Origin: an uncultured Blautia sp.
GTDB lineage: Bacteria; Bacillota; Clostridia; Lachnospirales; Lachnospiraceae
Assembly (NCBI GenBank): GCA_934373235.1
Contig: CAKROW010000038.1
Span: forward strand, 1 to 25,573
Length of the DNA stretch: 25,573 nucleotides
Direction of reading: 5' to 3'
The position numbers were made by a program, and so were the translations under genes. This document shows positions 8,518 to 17,735 of the stretch, one piece after another. The notes below the pieces were generated by a model that ran no database searches, was not told where the DNA came from, and saw only the letters and a list, made by a program, of their open reading frames with translations. How positions within the stretch are numbered: position 1 is the first letter of the stretch; every line of letters begins with the position of its first letter.

Positions 8518-11500
8518 ATGAAGCTACAATTTAAGCATCAGAAGTTCCAGGCAGATGCTGCAAAAGCTGTAGTAGATGTTTTTGCTGGACAGCCGTACAT
8601 GACTCCGTCCTACATGATGGATAGAGGTAGTGGAAATTACCAGATGTCTTTAACCGAAGAACAGGATTTTACAGGTTGGGGAAATCAGCGTATCGTGCCG
8701 GAACTTAATAATCAGATGATTCTGGATCATATAAGAAAAATACAGAGAAATAATCAGATTGAGCCTTCTTCAAAGTTGGAAGGAACATACAATCTGACTA
8801 TAGAAATGGAAACAGGTGTTGGTAAGACCTATACTTACATCAAGACCATGTATGAATTGAATAAGCATTACGGCTGGAGCAAGTTTATCATTGTTGTTCC
8901 AAGTATTGCTATTCGTGAAGGTGTTTATAAATCATTCCAGGTGACTCAGGAGCATTTTGCGGAAGAGTACGGAAAGAAGATTAGATTCTTTATATATAAT
9001 TCTTCTCAGCTTACAGAGATTGATAGATTTGCTTCTGATAATTCCATCAATGTAATGATTATCAATTCTCAGGCATTTAATGCCAAGGGTAAGGATGCCA
9101 GAAGAATTTATATGAAACTGGATGAATTCCGTTCAAGAAGACCAATAGATATCATTGCAAAGACAAATCCGATTGTTATCATTGATGAGCCTCAGTCTGT
9201 AGAAGGAAAGCAGACCAAGAAGAATCTGGAAGAATTCCATCCGCTTATGACACTGCGTTATTCCGCTACTCATAAGAGTGACAGTATCTATAACATGGTT
9301 TACCGTTTGGATGCTATGGAAGCATATAATAAGAAGCTGGTAAAGAAGATTGCAGTTAAAGGCATCCAGGAATCCGGAACTACTGCAACGGACAGTTATG
9401 TATATCTGGAAAGATTGAACTTGTCAAAAGCAGATCCTATGGCTACTATTCAGTTCCATGTAAAAGGTGTGTCTGGTGTTAAGGTGGTATCAAAGAAGGT
9501 TGGTATCGGATTTAACCTGTATGCAAATTCTGGAGAGATGGAAGAGTACAGAAATAACTTCATTGTGAAAGCTATTGATGGACGTGATGATTCTATTGAG
9601 TTTGTAAACGGAATAAAAATTTTTGCAGGCGATGTTATCGGAAAGGTAAGCGAAGAACAGCTTAGAAGAATTCAGATACGTGAGACAATTCTTTCTCATA
9701 TTGAAAGAGAGCGTCAGTTGTTCTACAAGGGAATTAAGGTTTTATCTCTGTTCTTTATTGATGAGGTAGAACATTATAGGAAATATGATACGTCAGGTAA
9801 TCCGGAGAACGGTATCTTTGCAGATATGTTTGAAGAAGAGTATGAGGATATCATCGGCAATCTACAGCTTGAAATCGGAGAGAATGATTACATCAAATAT
9901 CTGCATGCAATCAGTGCTAAGAAGACTCATGCAGGTTATTTCTCTATTGATAAGAAGGGTCATATGATTAACAGTAAGGTCCGTCGTTCGGAGACTTCTT
10001 CTGATGATGTAGATGCATATGATTTGATTATGAAGAATAAGGAACTCCTTTTGGATCGTAGTCCTGAGAAGTCTCCGGTAAGATTTATTTTTTCTCATTC
10101 TGCATTGAGAGAAGGATGGGATAATCCTAATGTATTCCAGATCTGTACTTTGAAACAGAGTAATTCAGATGTACGTAAACGTCAGGAAGTTGGTCGTGGT
10201 ATGCGGCTTTGTGTAAATGAAGATGGTGATCGTATGGATGAAAATGCACTGGGCAATGATGTTCACAATATCAATGTGCTTACTGTAATTGCCAGCGAGA
10301 GTTATGACAAGTTTGCAAAAAGTTTGCAGTCTGAGATTGCAGAGGCTGTCGGTAGCAGACCGCGTCAGGTTACAGAGATTCTCTTCGAGAATGCCAGAGT
10401 GCATGATAAGAATGGTAATGAAGAGACTATCGATTCGGGAATGGCTAAGAGACTTATCCGCTACATGATCAAGATGGATTATCTTGATGAAAATGATGCT
10501 CTTACAGAAAAATTCTATGAGGACAAGGCTAACGGAGAAGTTCAACTTGGCGAAGAGATGGAACAGTACAAGCCGGATATTTTGGTTATTTTAGATAGTA
10601 TTTATGATGATAAGAAGATGGCTCCAGAAAATGCACGTAGCAATAATGTTGAACTTAAGGTTGATACAGATAAACTTGCGATGCCGGAATTTAAGGCATT
10701 GTGGAGCAGGATTAATGCTAAAACTGCTTATGTAGTTGATTTTGATACAGATGAACTTGTAAGAAAAGCTGTTGCAGCTCTTGACTCAAAGCTTCGAGTA
10801 CCTAAGATATTCTTCAAGGTAGAAACTGGATCCATGAAGGAAATTAAGTCCAAGGATGATTTGCTGTCCGGGGCTTCGTTTGTAAAAGAGGATTCCAGCA
10901 TATATGGACAGACAAAGATTGCCGCCAATACAAGCGTAAAGTATGATCTTGTAGGAAAAATGGTAGAAGAGACTGGACTTACCAGAAAAGCGGTTATTCA
11001 GATCCTTACAGGAATCCAGCCTTCTGTATTCAATCAGTTTAAGGATAATCCTGAGGAATTCATTATCCAAGCAGCAAAGCTTATCAATAATGAGAAGGCT
11101 ACTGCAATTATTCAGCACATTACCTATGATGTTCTGGAAGACAGATATGATACAGATTTGTTTACAGATGCAACCATCAAAGGAAAGCTGGATGTGAATG
11201 CGATGAAGGCAGACAAGCATCTGTTTGACCATATCGTTTATGATTCTACCAATGAGCGTAAGTTTGCTCAGGAGTTGGATGTGAGCCAGGAAGTTGCGGT
11301 ATATGTGAAGCTTCCGGATGGGTTCTTTATTTCTACACCGGTTGGTCATTACAATCCTGACTGGGCGATTGCATTCAAGGATGGAACCGTAAAACATATT
11401 TATTTTGTTGCAGAGACAAAAGGTTCTATGGATACAATGGAGCTTAGAGGTGTTGAAGATGCAAAGATTCACTGTGCAAGAGAGCATTTCAAGGCCATTA

Positions 11501-11568
11501 GTGGTGAGAATGTAATCTATGATGTAATAGATAGCTATCAGGCATTGCTTGAGAAGGTTATGAAGTAA
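8518..11568 (+). CDS. res: Type III restriction enzyme Res subunit (SF2 helicase plus nuclease)
   Basis: 1016 aa. Motif I ETGVGKTYT at about residue 98 and the Res-typical motif II DEPQ at about 223, followed by RYSATH, define the first RecA lobe. HSALREGWDNPNVFQICTL and RQEVGRGMRL carry motifs V and VI. The C-terminus has NPDWAIAF (P947-D948) and ETKG (E966-x-K968), an intact PD-(D/E)xK nuclease site. It should use ATP to move or slide on DNA with Mod and cut unmodified phage DNA. The start follows AAGGAGG at ideal spacing, 11 nt after mod. Nothing is truncated, so the enzyme pair looks functional. Confidence 0.95.
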   Translation: MKLQFKHQKFQADAAKAVVDVFAGQPYMTPSYMMDRGSGNYQMSLTEEQDFTGWGNQRIVPELNNQMILDHIRKIQRNNQIEPSSKLEGTYNLTIEMETGVGKTYTYIKTMYELNKHYGWSKFIIVVPSIAIREGVYKSFQVTQEHFAEEYGKKIRFFIYNSSQLTEIDRFASDNSINVMIINSQAFNAKGKDARRIYMKLDEFRSRRPIDIIAKTNPIVIIDEPQSVEGKQTKKNLEEFHPLMTLRYSATHKSDSIYNMVYRLDAMEAYNKKLVKKIAVKGIQESGTTATDSYVYLERLNLSKADPMATIQFHVKGVSGVKVVSKKVGIGFNLYANSGEMEEYRNNFIVKAIDGRDDSIEFVNGIKIFAGDVIGKVSEEQLRRIQIRETILSHIERERQLFYKGIKVLSLFFIDEVEHYRKYDTSGNPENGIFADMFEEEYEDIIGNLQLEIGENDYIKYLHAISAKKTHAGYFSIDKKGHMINSKVRRSETSSDDVDAYDLIMKNKELLLDRSPEKSPVRFIFSHSALREGWDNPNVFQICTLKQSNSDVRKRQEVGRGMRLCVNEDGDRMDENALGNDVHNINVLTVIASESYDKFAKSLQSEIAEAVGSRPRQVTEILFENARVHDKNGNEETIDSGMAKRLIRYMIKMDYLDENDALTEKFYEDKANGEVQLGEEMEQYKPDILVILDSIYDDKKMAPENARSNNVELKVDTDKLAMPEFKALWSRINAKTAYVVDFDTDELVRKAVAALDSKLRVPKIFFKVETGSMKEIKSKDDLLSGASFVKEDSSIYGQTKIAANTSVKYDLVGKMVEETGLTRKAVIQILTGIQPSVFNQFKDNPEEFIIQAAKLINNEKATAIIQHITYDVLEDRYDTDLFTDATIKGKLDVNAMKADKHLFDHIVYDSTNERKFAQELDVSQEVAVYVKLPDGFFISTPVGHYNPDWAIAFKDGTVKHIYFVAETKGSMDTMELRGVEDAKIHCAREHFKAISGENVIYDVIDSYQALLEKVMK

Positions 11569-11586
11569 GAAGGGAGAGATTTGTGC

Positions 11587-14500
11587 ATGGCAGATGCTGA
11601 TAGGTATTATCCAAATTTAACATGGCCACAATTCGCTATGTGCAATGACGATGCAACAGGCGCCTTTGAAGATATGTCAAGGCGTCTGTTTGCCCTGGAG
11701 TTTTTAGAGAATGGCACAGTTCCCCATTCGGACCATAATAATCCGGGGGTTGAGGTGCTACCAATTCTGGAGCCACCACATTCCGATGGATTAAAACAAA
11801 GAAAAATAAGTTTTCAAGCAAAGTATTTTGAAGGTAATGTTAGTTTTTCAAAAATAAAGGAGTCAATGAATCAGGCTATTAAACACTATAAGAATGAACT
11901 TGATTTGATTTATTTGTTTTGCAATAAAACGCTTACTACAACCAACAAGGGGTACAAGGACACTGTTGAGTTACTAAAAAAAGCAGGAATTGAATTATAC
12001 CCTATCTCTAATAAAGAAGTATTGGATTTGGTGGCAAAGTATAAAGAAATAGCAAACTATTTTTTCTTGCCGAGAAGAAGACCTGGTGATGCTCAGTATG
12101 AACAGGTACATGCAGGAATTGTTATAAATAATAGTAGCGGTGGTAGTGGATGTGATTCTTGCCCAATAAAGACTGCTGAACAGGTTATAGATTCAAAGTT
12201 GCTTCAAGGTTTTGTTCAAGAGAAAATACAGACCTGTAAAGCATTTGTTTTGGAGATGCAGTTCGATAAGCTTAGGGAAGAAATTGATAAGATATTTGTA
12301 TACGATCTCTCTGGAATTTTAGGTGCGGATACTTTATTGTTTTACAAGCGGATTTTAGAATTGCATGATGGTAAGCAGATTGACATTACTGAAGATGGTC
12401 TTACCGAACAGTACAAGAGTGAATTATCATGGATAGAAGATTATTACAAGAATCCAGTATCGGTAGGTGCATACACATTTGCTCGTCATTTTAGTGAAAG
12501 TCAGACGCTTGTTCTGGATAAAATGTTTTCATCACAATTATGGGATGCGATTGCTGAACTCTGTAAAGAAATTGTAGATGATGCATCGTCGGAAATAATT
12601 GATACTGTTAAACAGTATTATGGATTAGCTTTGTTCAATCTGCAGAAATACGATATGGCATCGGATATTCTTAAAGGGCTTTACCAAAAAAATAGGAAAG
12701 AAAATATTCTTTTATATTCTATTTTTGCAGAGATGAAATGTATAAACTATGCATGGCGCGAAGGCCACTACGAGAATAGAGATAGGCTTATTGAACTAAT
12801 TAAACAGCTTGATACTCTTAATGATAATAAACAGTACAAGAGTAATGGTAATCTTGTCGCAATGTTGTATCTTGAAACGGAATATAACCTAGGTGTCTAT
12901 GAGAAAGAATATCTTGAAAATGCCATCGAAAGATATCAGTATTTCTCTGATGAAGTTAAAAATGAAGAGGTAATAAACTATCTGTACGCTCTTTGTTTAG
13001 AATTGAATGGTAATATTGAGACAGCAGAAAACATTTATGCAGGACTTGATTGGAGAAGCGATGCAAACATTGCTTGTAGATATTTGATTTGTAAATTATC
13101 AAGAAATGATTATGCTGAAGCCGTCAAGGTATATAAAGAATACAATTCTTCTGAGATAAATACAAAGTTAAAGAGCCTTTATCTTACAGCAGTGTACTAT
13201 GATGATACAGACAACTACTTGGATATGCTGAAAGAAGCTCTGGATGAAGTACAGGATGATTTTGATGGTATTATAGATATTGCTTTCGGGGTACATGAAA
13301 AAAGGTATTTAATAGAGAATATCGTTCCATTAATAAAGAAACATCTACATAATGAGATAGACAAGCTCGGGTTTATGAAAAAAACAGAGTTAATTTCTGT
13401 TTTGGCACATGCAGGAGATTTGGAACTGATATTGATGGTAATAAAGAGCATACCGAATACAAATATCTTGAATCACTATATCGTGAAGGAAATATATGAC
13501 GCTGCCTTTATAGTTAGTAATAAAGAATTTATCGCCCATGATAAGGCATTACATAAATCCGATAAACTGGAGGCGGCAGAGCTTATTGCAGATATCTTTT
13601 TGGAAGCAAATGTATCACGAAGAGAATTTTTACAAATAAAATATCTTTGTGCTGGAGCTAAAGAGAAGCGGTTCAGCATGCTGAAATATGCTAAAGAATT
13701 GTTTGATATTACTCATGAAGAAGGCATGGCGAGAAATATTATTGCAATGCTATTTGAAAGAAATGAAACAGATATCAATGCGTATGCTCCTTACATAAAC
13801 GTGTTGAGTAATTCTGTTAACCCGGATTATTGTATGGCGGTTGCATCTGCAATGTTACGTTTAGGAAAGACGGAGGAAGCTGATTTATACGCATACAAAG
13901 CGCTTTACTATTTAAATGATGTAGAAAATTATGAGGTATTTAAAAGTTATTTTGGCTATTATAATCAGAATCTCAATAGGTATCATGATGAAGGTGAGTT
14001 AAAGCGAGTTAAGAACAATTCCGTAGTAACTCTTACAGAAAATTCTCTGGGAGATGATGGTGAGCCCACCATCGTTACAGTATGTCTTGATTCTGAAAGC
14101 GAGTTCTCAGATCCAAACAATACAAGTATGGGAGTGAGGCATATTCCATCGGGTAGTCCTTTGTATCTAAAAATACAGGGAAGTAGCTTAAACCAAATAT
14201 TGAAAGTTGAAGAGATCAATTATCGTATAACCAATATACAATCTAGAACGGATTATGCTGTAGGGTTTATTTTTAGAAAGATTAGCGAGCATCCTGAGAA
14301 ATTTGATGGTGCAGTTCTTGTATTAGCATCGGAAAAAACTGAGGATTTGATAGATAAAATCAAATCTATGACAGATAGAACCGAACAAACAGAAACTCTT
14401 CTGAATTTCTATCACTTCAAAGAAAATGAAGCGGGATTACCAGTTGATTCTTTTACTAATGGTGACTACGATCGATATATTGACGTATTAACAATGCTTC

Positions 14501-15279
14501 TTCATGCAAAAGATCAGGCATTCTATACCGGGTTTCCTATATATGAAGATGAAGAAAACCAGAGATATATTCCGGCATTATCTACGTTGGTATTGTTAAG
14601 CTCTATGAATATATTGAATGTGCTTGTGGGAGTAAAGAGTAATTTACTTCTTCCAGCATCGTACATAGACTTCTTTGCTGAACGTTATAGCAAGGCGAAG
14701 AAAACCAGTCTTGTATCACCAGGCAAATTGGTTAATGTAGATAATCAGCTGACTTTGATTCAGAACGACCTCTCACATGTTGAAATATGGGAGAGAATTA
14801 TTGATTTCTGTTCAGACTGTGAGAAGGTGGAAATATCAGATGACGAACGAATAGGATTCACGTTGGGAGATATAAACGGTGAGCAATTTATAGCGGCTGC
14901 ACGTTTGCACATGATTCATCTTGATTCTTTTGTGTTGGCTAAGAAAGAACAGGCAACTCTTTTGTGTGATGATCTGTTCTTTAGGAAAATAGCTACTTAT
15001 GGTGGAATCAGAAACATAAACTTTGTTTCTTTATTGCGGCATTATGTGGATGATGATTTTGTAGTTCCAATTGTAATGGAGCTGTCAAAGACGAATTATT
15101 TGTATATTCCACTTATGGCAAGGACAGACGAAGAGGCAATTGAATTAAAGAAGAATATACTAGATGGGGAAATGAAGAAAAAATTCTATAGTGACATTCT
15201 GATTGCGTATAATGTAGCTTGGAAGAATGTTATGCGTGAAATATTTGGTGAGGATGTAGAGTTTGAAGAAACCGAGTAA
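11587..15279 (+). CDS. Multidomain defence protein: Mrr-like nuclease, TPR, GreAB-C-like and PIN-like domains
   Basis: 1230 aa from the ATG at 11587, preferred over the TTG at 11581 because GGGAG (11572-11576) is spaced for it. Residues 1-150 resemble an Mrr-type PD-(D/E)xK domain: GAFEDMSRRLF, then NPGVEVLP (E56), then SFQAKYF (Q77-x-K79). A Gly/Ser linker with CDSC near 195 follows. About 230-790 is a helical array with TPR-like pairs. About 807-880 resembles the GreA/GreB C-terminal fold (SVVTLTENSLGDDGE, then IPSGSPLYLKIQG, then EINYRITNIQ). The C-terminal 180 residues look PIN-like, with acidic positions including TLLCDDLFFRKIATYGGI near 1130. A TPR/GreAB-C/PIN module is known from NTP-dependent conflict systems. 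Having two potential nucleases in one chain suggests an effector that may act on DNA and RNA. Domain calls are by eye. Confidence 0.8.
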   Translation: MADADRYYPNLTWPQFAMCNDDATGAFEDMSRRLFALEFLENGTVPHSDHNNPGVEVLPILEPPHSDGLKQRKISFQAKYFEGNVSFSKIKESMNQAIKHYKNELDLIYLFCNKTLTTTNKGYKDTVELLKKAGIELYPISNKEVLDLVAKYKEIANYFFLPRRRPGDAQYEQVHAGIVINNSSGGSGCDSCPIKTAEQVIDSKLLQGFVQEKIQTCKAFVLEMQFDKLREEIDKIFVYDLSGILGADTLLFYKRILELHDGKQIDITEDGLTEQYKSELSWIEDYYKNPVSVGAYTFARHFSESQTLVLDKMFSSQLWDAIAELCKEIVDDASSEIIDTVKQYYGLALFNLQKYDMASDILKGLYQKNRKENILLYSIFAEMKCINYAWREGHYENRDRLIELIKQLDTLNDNKQYKSNGNLVAMLYLETEYNLGVYEKEYLENAIERYQYFSDEVKNEEVINYLYALCLELNGNIETAENIYAGLDWRSDANIACRYLICKLSRNDYAEAVKVYKEYNSSEINTKLKSLYLTAVYYDDTDNYLDMLKEALDEVQDDFDGIIDIAFGVHEKRYLIENIVPLIKKHLHNEIDKLGFMKKTELISVLAHAGDLELILMVIKSIPNTNILNHYIVKEIYDAAFIVSNKEFIAHDKALHKSDKLEAAELIADIFLEANVSRREFLQIKYLCAGAKEKRFSMLKYAKELFDITHEEGMARNIIAMLFERNETDINAYAPYINVLSNSVNPDYCMAVASAMLRLGKTEEADLYAYKALYYLNDVENYEVFKSYFGYYNQNLNRYHDEGELKRVKNNSVVTLTENSLGDDGEPTIVTVCLDSESEFSDPNNTSMGVRHIPSGSPLYLKIQGSSLNQILKVEEINYRITNIQSRTDYAVGFIFRKISEHPEKFDGAVLVLASEKTEDLIDKIKSMTDRTEQTETLLNFYHFKENEAGLPVDSFTNGDYDRYIDVLTMLLHAKDQAFYTGFPIYEDEENQRYIPALSTLVLLSSMNILNVLVGVKSNLLLPASYIDFFAERYSKAKKTSLVSPGKLVNVDNQLTLIQNDLSHVEIWERIIDFCSDCEKVEISDDERIGFTLGDINGEQFIAAARLHMIHLDSFVLAKKEQATLLCDDLFFRKIATYGGIRNINFVSLLRHYVDDDFVVPIVMELSKTNYLYIPLMARTDEEAIELKKNILDGEMKKKFYSDILIAYNVAWKNVMREIFGEDVEFEETE

Positions 15280-15285
15280 AGATAA

Positions 15286-15319
15286 GGCTCCTGGAGGTAA
15301 AAGTCTAGGAGCCATTTTT
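15286..15319 (+). terminator. Intrinsic terminator of the defence operon
   Basis: Ten-pair stem GGCTCCTGGA (15286-15295) with TCTAGGAGCC (15304-15313), one G-T wobble and an 8-nt loop, followed by ATTTTTG. It starts 7 nt after the last defence gene stop. The opposite strand lacks a good T tract (TTATCTTT), so it is mainly a + strand terminator. Confidence 0.9.
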
Positions 15320-15412
15320 GTGATTTTATAATACAGCATTCATTAGGACCATAATATAAGATCTTCATTCGGAATAATTCGGGACAGCCAAGTACCGGAG
15401 ACCGCTATCTTT

Positions 15413-17398
15413 TTAATCTTTTTTATAAAATGGCGTCTCATACCCATCGCCTCTAATCAGAATATCTGGCATCCAGTCCGGAGACCTACTCATGGCATTG
15501 CAGATGGATTTGTAATCAACATCCTGACTACATTCGATGATGAGCTCATCATGGACATGACCGCAGATAAAGCAGTGGGAGAGGTTACGCATGGCAAAAC
15601 AGAGAAGGTCTCTGGAGACTGCCTGCACAATGTTCTCTACGAATTTCGGACCGTAGCTTTCGATTCGTTCCCATTTTTTAGTGGAGCCGATGCCTTCATA
15701 GGTTACGGATTCACCGCCGAATTTGTTTTCGCCTATACGAGGTTTCACATAGCTCAAGGTTCTGCCGGAAGGAAGTTTGATGAAGAGCATACCGCTTCGA
15801 CATAAGAATTTGATTCCGTTTACCTCTGTAGGAATATTCATTTTTATAATAGTCTTTACGGCATTATCCACATTCCACCAGAAGGCAGTAATATTTGGAT
15901 TGGAGGCACGCCAGGAATCCACAAGTGGCTGAAGTTCATCCTCTGTTAATCCCATATCCAAAGCTCCCATAGATATAAGAGCACCGACGGAACCACCATA
16001 TCCTAAAGCAAGCTCTGCGATTTTACCCTTCTGTCTGAGATGTGAATTGATACCGTGCTTTTCGACCGGTACTCCAAACATCTGACTGGCGGAAGCACAG
16101 TAGATATCTTTACCTTCTGCAAATATTTTGGAACGCCAGGATTCACCAGCGAGGTGTGCAAGGACTCTGGCCTCGATTGCAGAGTAGTCAGATACCACGA
16201 ATTTGTATCCCGGTCTTGCAATAAAGGCGGTACGAATCAGCTGGCTTAAAGTATCTGGGATATCATCGTAAAGCAGTTCCAAAGAATCATAATCACCGGT
16301 ACGGACAAGCTCACGAGCATCAGCAAGGTCATTCATATGATTTTGCGGTAGGTTCTGTAACTGAATCAATCGTCCGGCCCATCTTCCGGAACGGTTTGCA
16401 CCGTAGAACTGAAACATACCGTGAGCTCTACCATCTTTACATACTGCATTTTGCATAGCCTGGTATTTCTTCACGGAGGATTTTGCAAGCTGGAGTCTGA
16501 GTTTCAATGCGGTAGCTACATCACCATCAGTATTTTTTATCATAGCAGCCACATCCTTCTTACCAAGGGATTCAGCTTCAATACCATTATCAGAGAGCCA
16601 TTGTTTCATCTGAACTACGGAGTTTGGATTATCGAGGTTCGTGATATTCTGCATGGATATCATAAGCTCTGACTTGGACTTTTCATCGAATGCGATAGCA
16701 TTTTCTACTACGTCCATATCCAGCATAATTCCGCGGTCATTGATTTCCTGGTCGAGATGATATTCATTCCAGACGAAGTCAGGAACCGGGAATTTTGATA
16801 ATCTTTGTTTGATAGCCATTTCCACTGCTACATCACGTTTATTGTAGGCTTTGAAGTCTTCCCATTTATCGGGAGCATGTTCTGGGAGATTTCTGGTTCT
16901 GCCACCATTTATTTTTGTCGGTTTACAAGGGCAGCAGAAGTATTTGATGAGGTCTTTGCCTTCCTTCATTTTTTGATCCTGCAATTTAAGAACTGCACCG
17001 ACTCCTTCAAGCGAGAGTGGTAAGCCCATATAGGCTGACCATATCATGGTACACTTCCATGAGGATGGATCCAGATATTTGGAAGCAGGATCTTCGGGAA
17101 TACGATAGCCCTTGAAGTGTTCAGGGTGATGTTTTTTTAACCAATGGGATAAACAGATTCTTTCAAAATTGGCATTGAAAGCCCATTTTGTAACAGTATC
17201 ATCAGATAAGGCTGCAAGGATATCATCAGGAATAGTATCGCCGCAGGCCAGATCAAATACCTGTACTTCACCGCCATCTATGGATACACCGAACAGTAAT
17301 ATTTCAAAATTATCAGACTCAGCGTACTTGTAAGCTCCGCATTTGGAGATATCTACATCGCTATAGGTCTCTAAATCAATTGACATTTCTTTTATCAT
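15413..17398 (-). CDS. Phage family A DNA polymerase with 3'-5' exonuclease domain
   Basis: 661 aa. The proofreading domain has SIDLETY (D8, E10), NANFER and KRDVAVE, the three exonuclease acidic motifs. The polymerase domain has motif A VVSDYSAIEAR near residue 404, motif B in RQKGKIAELALGYGG, and motif C HVHDELIIE near 616. All metal-binding and template-handling residues are present, so it should replicate the phage genome. Length matches short phage polymerases that lack the 5' nuclease. Convergent with the defence operon, whose last gene stops 134 nt away. A hairpin with a T tract (17413-17449) lies just upstream of its start and may control how much transcript enters it. Confidence 0.96.
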   Translation of the reverse strand: MIKEMSIDLETYSDVDISKCGAYKYAESDNFEILLFGVSIDGGEVQVFDLACGDTIPDDILAALSDDTVTKWAFNANFERICLSHWLKKHHPEHFKGYRIPEDPASKYLDPSSWKCTMIWSAYMGLPLSLEGVGAVLKLQDQKMKEGKDLIKYFCCPCKPTKINGGRTRNLPEHAPDKWEDFKAYNKRDVAVEMAIKQRLSKFPVPDFVWNEYHLDQEINDRGIMLDMDVVENAIAFDEKSKSELMISMQNITNLDNPNSVVQMKQWLSDNGIEAESLGKKDVAAMIKNTDGDVATALKLRLQLAKSSVKKYQAMQNAVCKDGRAHGMFQFYGANRSGRWAGRLIQLQNLPQNHMNDLADARELVRTGDYDSLELLYDDIPDTLSQLIRTAFIARPGYKFVVSDYSAIEARVLAHLAGESWRSKIFAEGKDIYCASASQMFGVPVEKHGINSHLRQKGKIAELALGYGGSVGALISMGALDMGLTEDELQPLVDSWRASNPNITAFWWNVDNAVKTIIKMNIPTEVNGIKFLCRSGMLFIKLPSGRTLSYVKPRIGENKFGGESVTYEGIGSTKKWERIESYGPKFVENIVQAVSRDLLCFAMRNLSHCFICGHVHDELIIECSQDVDYKSICNAMSRSPDWMPDILIRGDGYETPFYKKD

Positions 17399-17412
17399 AA
17401 TCTCATTCCTTT

Positions 17413-17449
17413 ACAAAAAGGGCAGCAGCACCGGGGGAGTACTGCTGCC
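17413..17449 (-). terminator. Hairpin with T tract upstream of the polymerase gene
   Basis: The perfect 8-bp stem GGCAGCAG (17421-17428) with CTGCTGCC (17442-17449) has a 13-nt loop. On the - strand it is followed by CTTTTTG, 15 nt before the polymerase start. It looks like an intrinsic terminator or attenuator limiting read-through from the DUF2815 arm into the polymerase gene. Stem and T tract are seen; function is inferred. Confidence 0.65.
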
Positions 17450-17455
17450 TTGATA

Positions 17456-17653
17456 TTAGTTTCCTTTTGGGGGCTGTTCTTTTGGCTGGAACCATTTTGC
17501 TTTTGGGAAAAGCCAGTGAAGGAAACGTTTTGCAACACCCAGGAACCACTTCCAGATTGCAGCAAGTCCCATTAACCAGAAACCAGCTAAGAAGCCTAAA
17601 AGGGATCCACGGATAATAGCATCTAATATTTCATTAATAGAATCCATAGTCAT
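17456..17653 (-). CDS. Small predicted membrane protein
   Basis: 65 aa. One long hydrophobic stretch (about residues 13-36, GSLLGFLAGFWLMGLAAIW) suggests one or two membrane passes, followed by an amphipathic, Trp-rich segment and a basic, proline-rich tail. The start (ATG at 17653) follows AGGTG at acceptable spacing. It lies between DUF2815 and the polymerase in the same direction. I do not recognise a family. Small membrane proteins in phage early arms can act in exclusion or host takeover, but nothing here decides that. Confidence 0.6.
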   Translation of the reverse strand: MTMDSINEILDAIIRGSLLGFLAGFWLMGLAAIWKWFLGVAKRFLHWLFPKAKWFQPKEQPPKGN

Positions 17654-17735
17654 AATATTTCACCTGCTTTCTTTGATTGTCACGGGCGGCTGCAGTATTA
17701 CCACCGCCTGCTTGGTTGTCGTTGTTACATTGGAT

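Larger units (their letters stand above)
1..15319 (+). other. Composite anti-phage defence operon built on a type III restriction-modification core
   Basis: Eight genes in one direction with gaps of 31, 22, 17, 11 and 18 nt or overlaps of 4 and 1 nt, closed by one strong terminator. The recognisable core is a type III methyltransferase (Mod) and a helicase-nuclease (Res). Around it are a Rad50-like ATPase, a small Xre regulator, a PLD-SNF2 helicase, DUF4391, an unnamed protein and a Mrr/TPR/GreAB-C/PIN protein. Helicase, DUF4391, Mod and Res in this order is a neighbourhood I recall from many Firmicutes annotations; that is memory, not a search. The operon promoter lies left of the window. 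Co-transcription is inferred from spacing. Whether the outermost genes belong functionally to the same system cannot be decided from one locus. Confidence 0.75.

Noticed and set aside
10786..11487. Long - strand frame (233 codons) inside the res gene
   Set aside because: Shadow of a strong coding frame; composition rich in Cys, Ile and Leu without domains or ribosome binding site.
15360..15385. Short direct repeat ATTCGG (15367 and 15377) as a prophage attachment site
   Set aside because: Only six bases, 10 apart, with no second copy context or integrase nearby.
17683..17710. GGCGG/CCGCC hairpin between DUF2815 and the membrane protein gene
   Set aside because: Short stem with a 14-nt loop and no T tract; could be incidental in a small gap.
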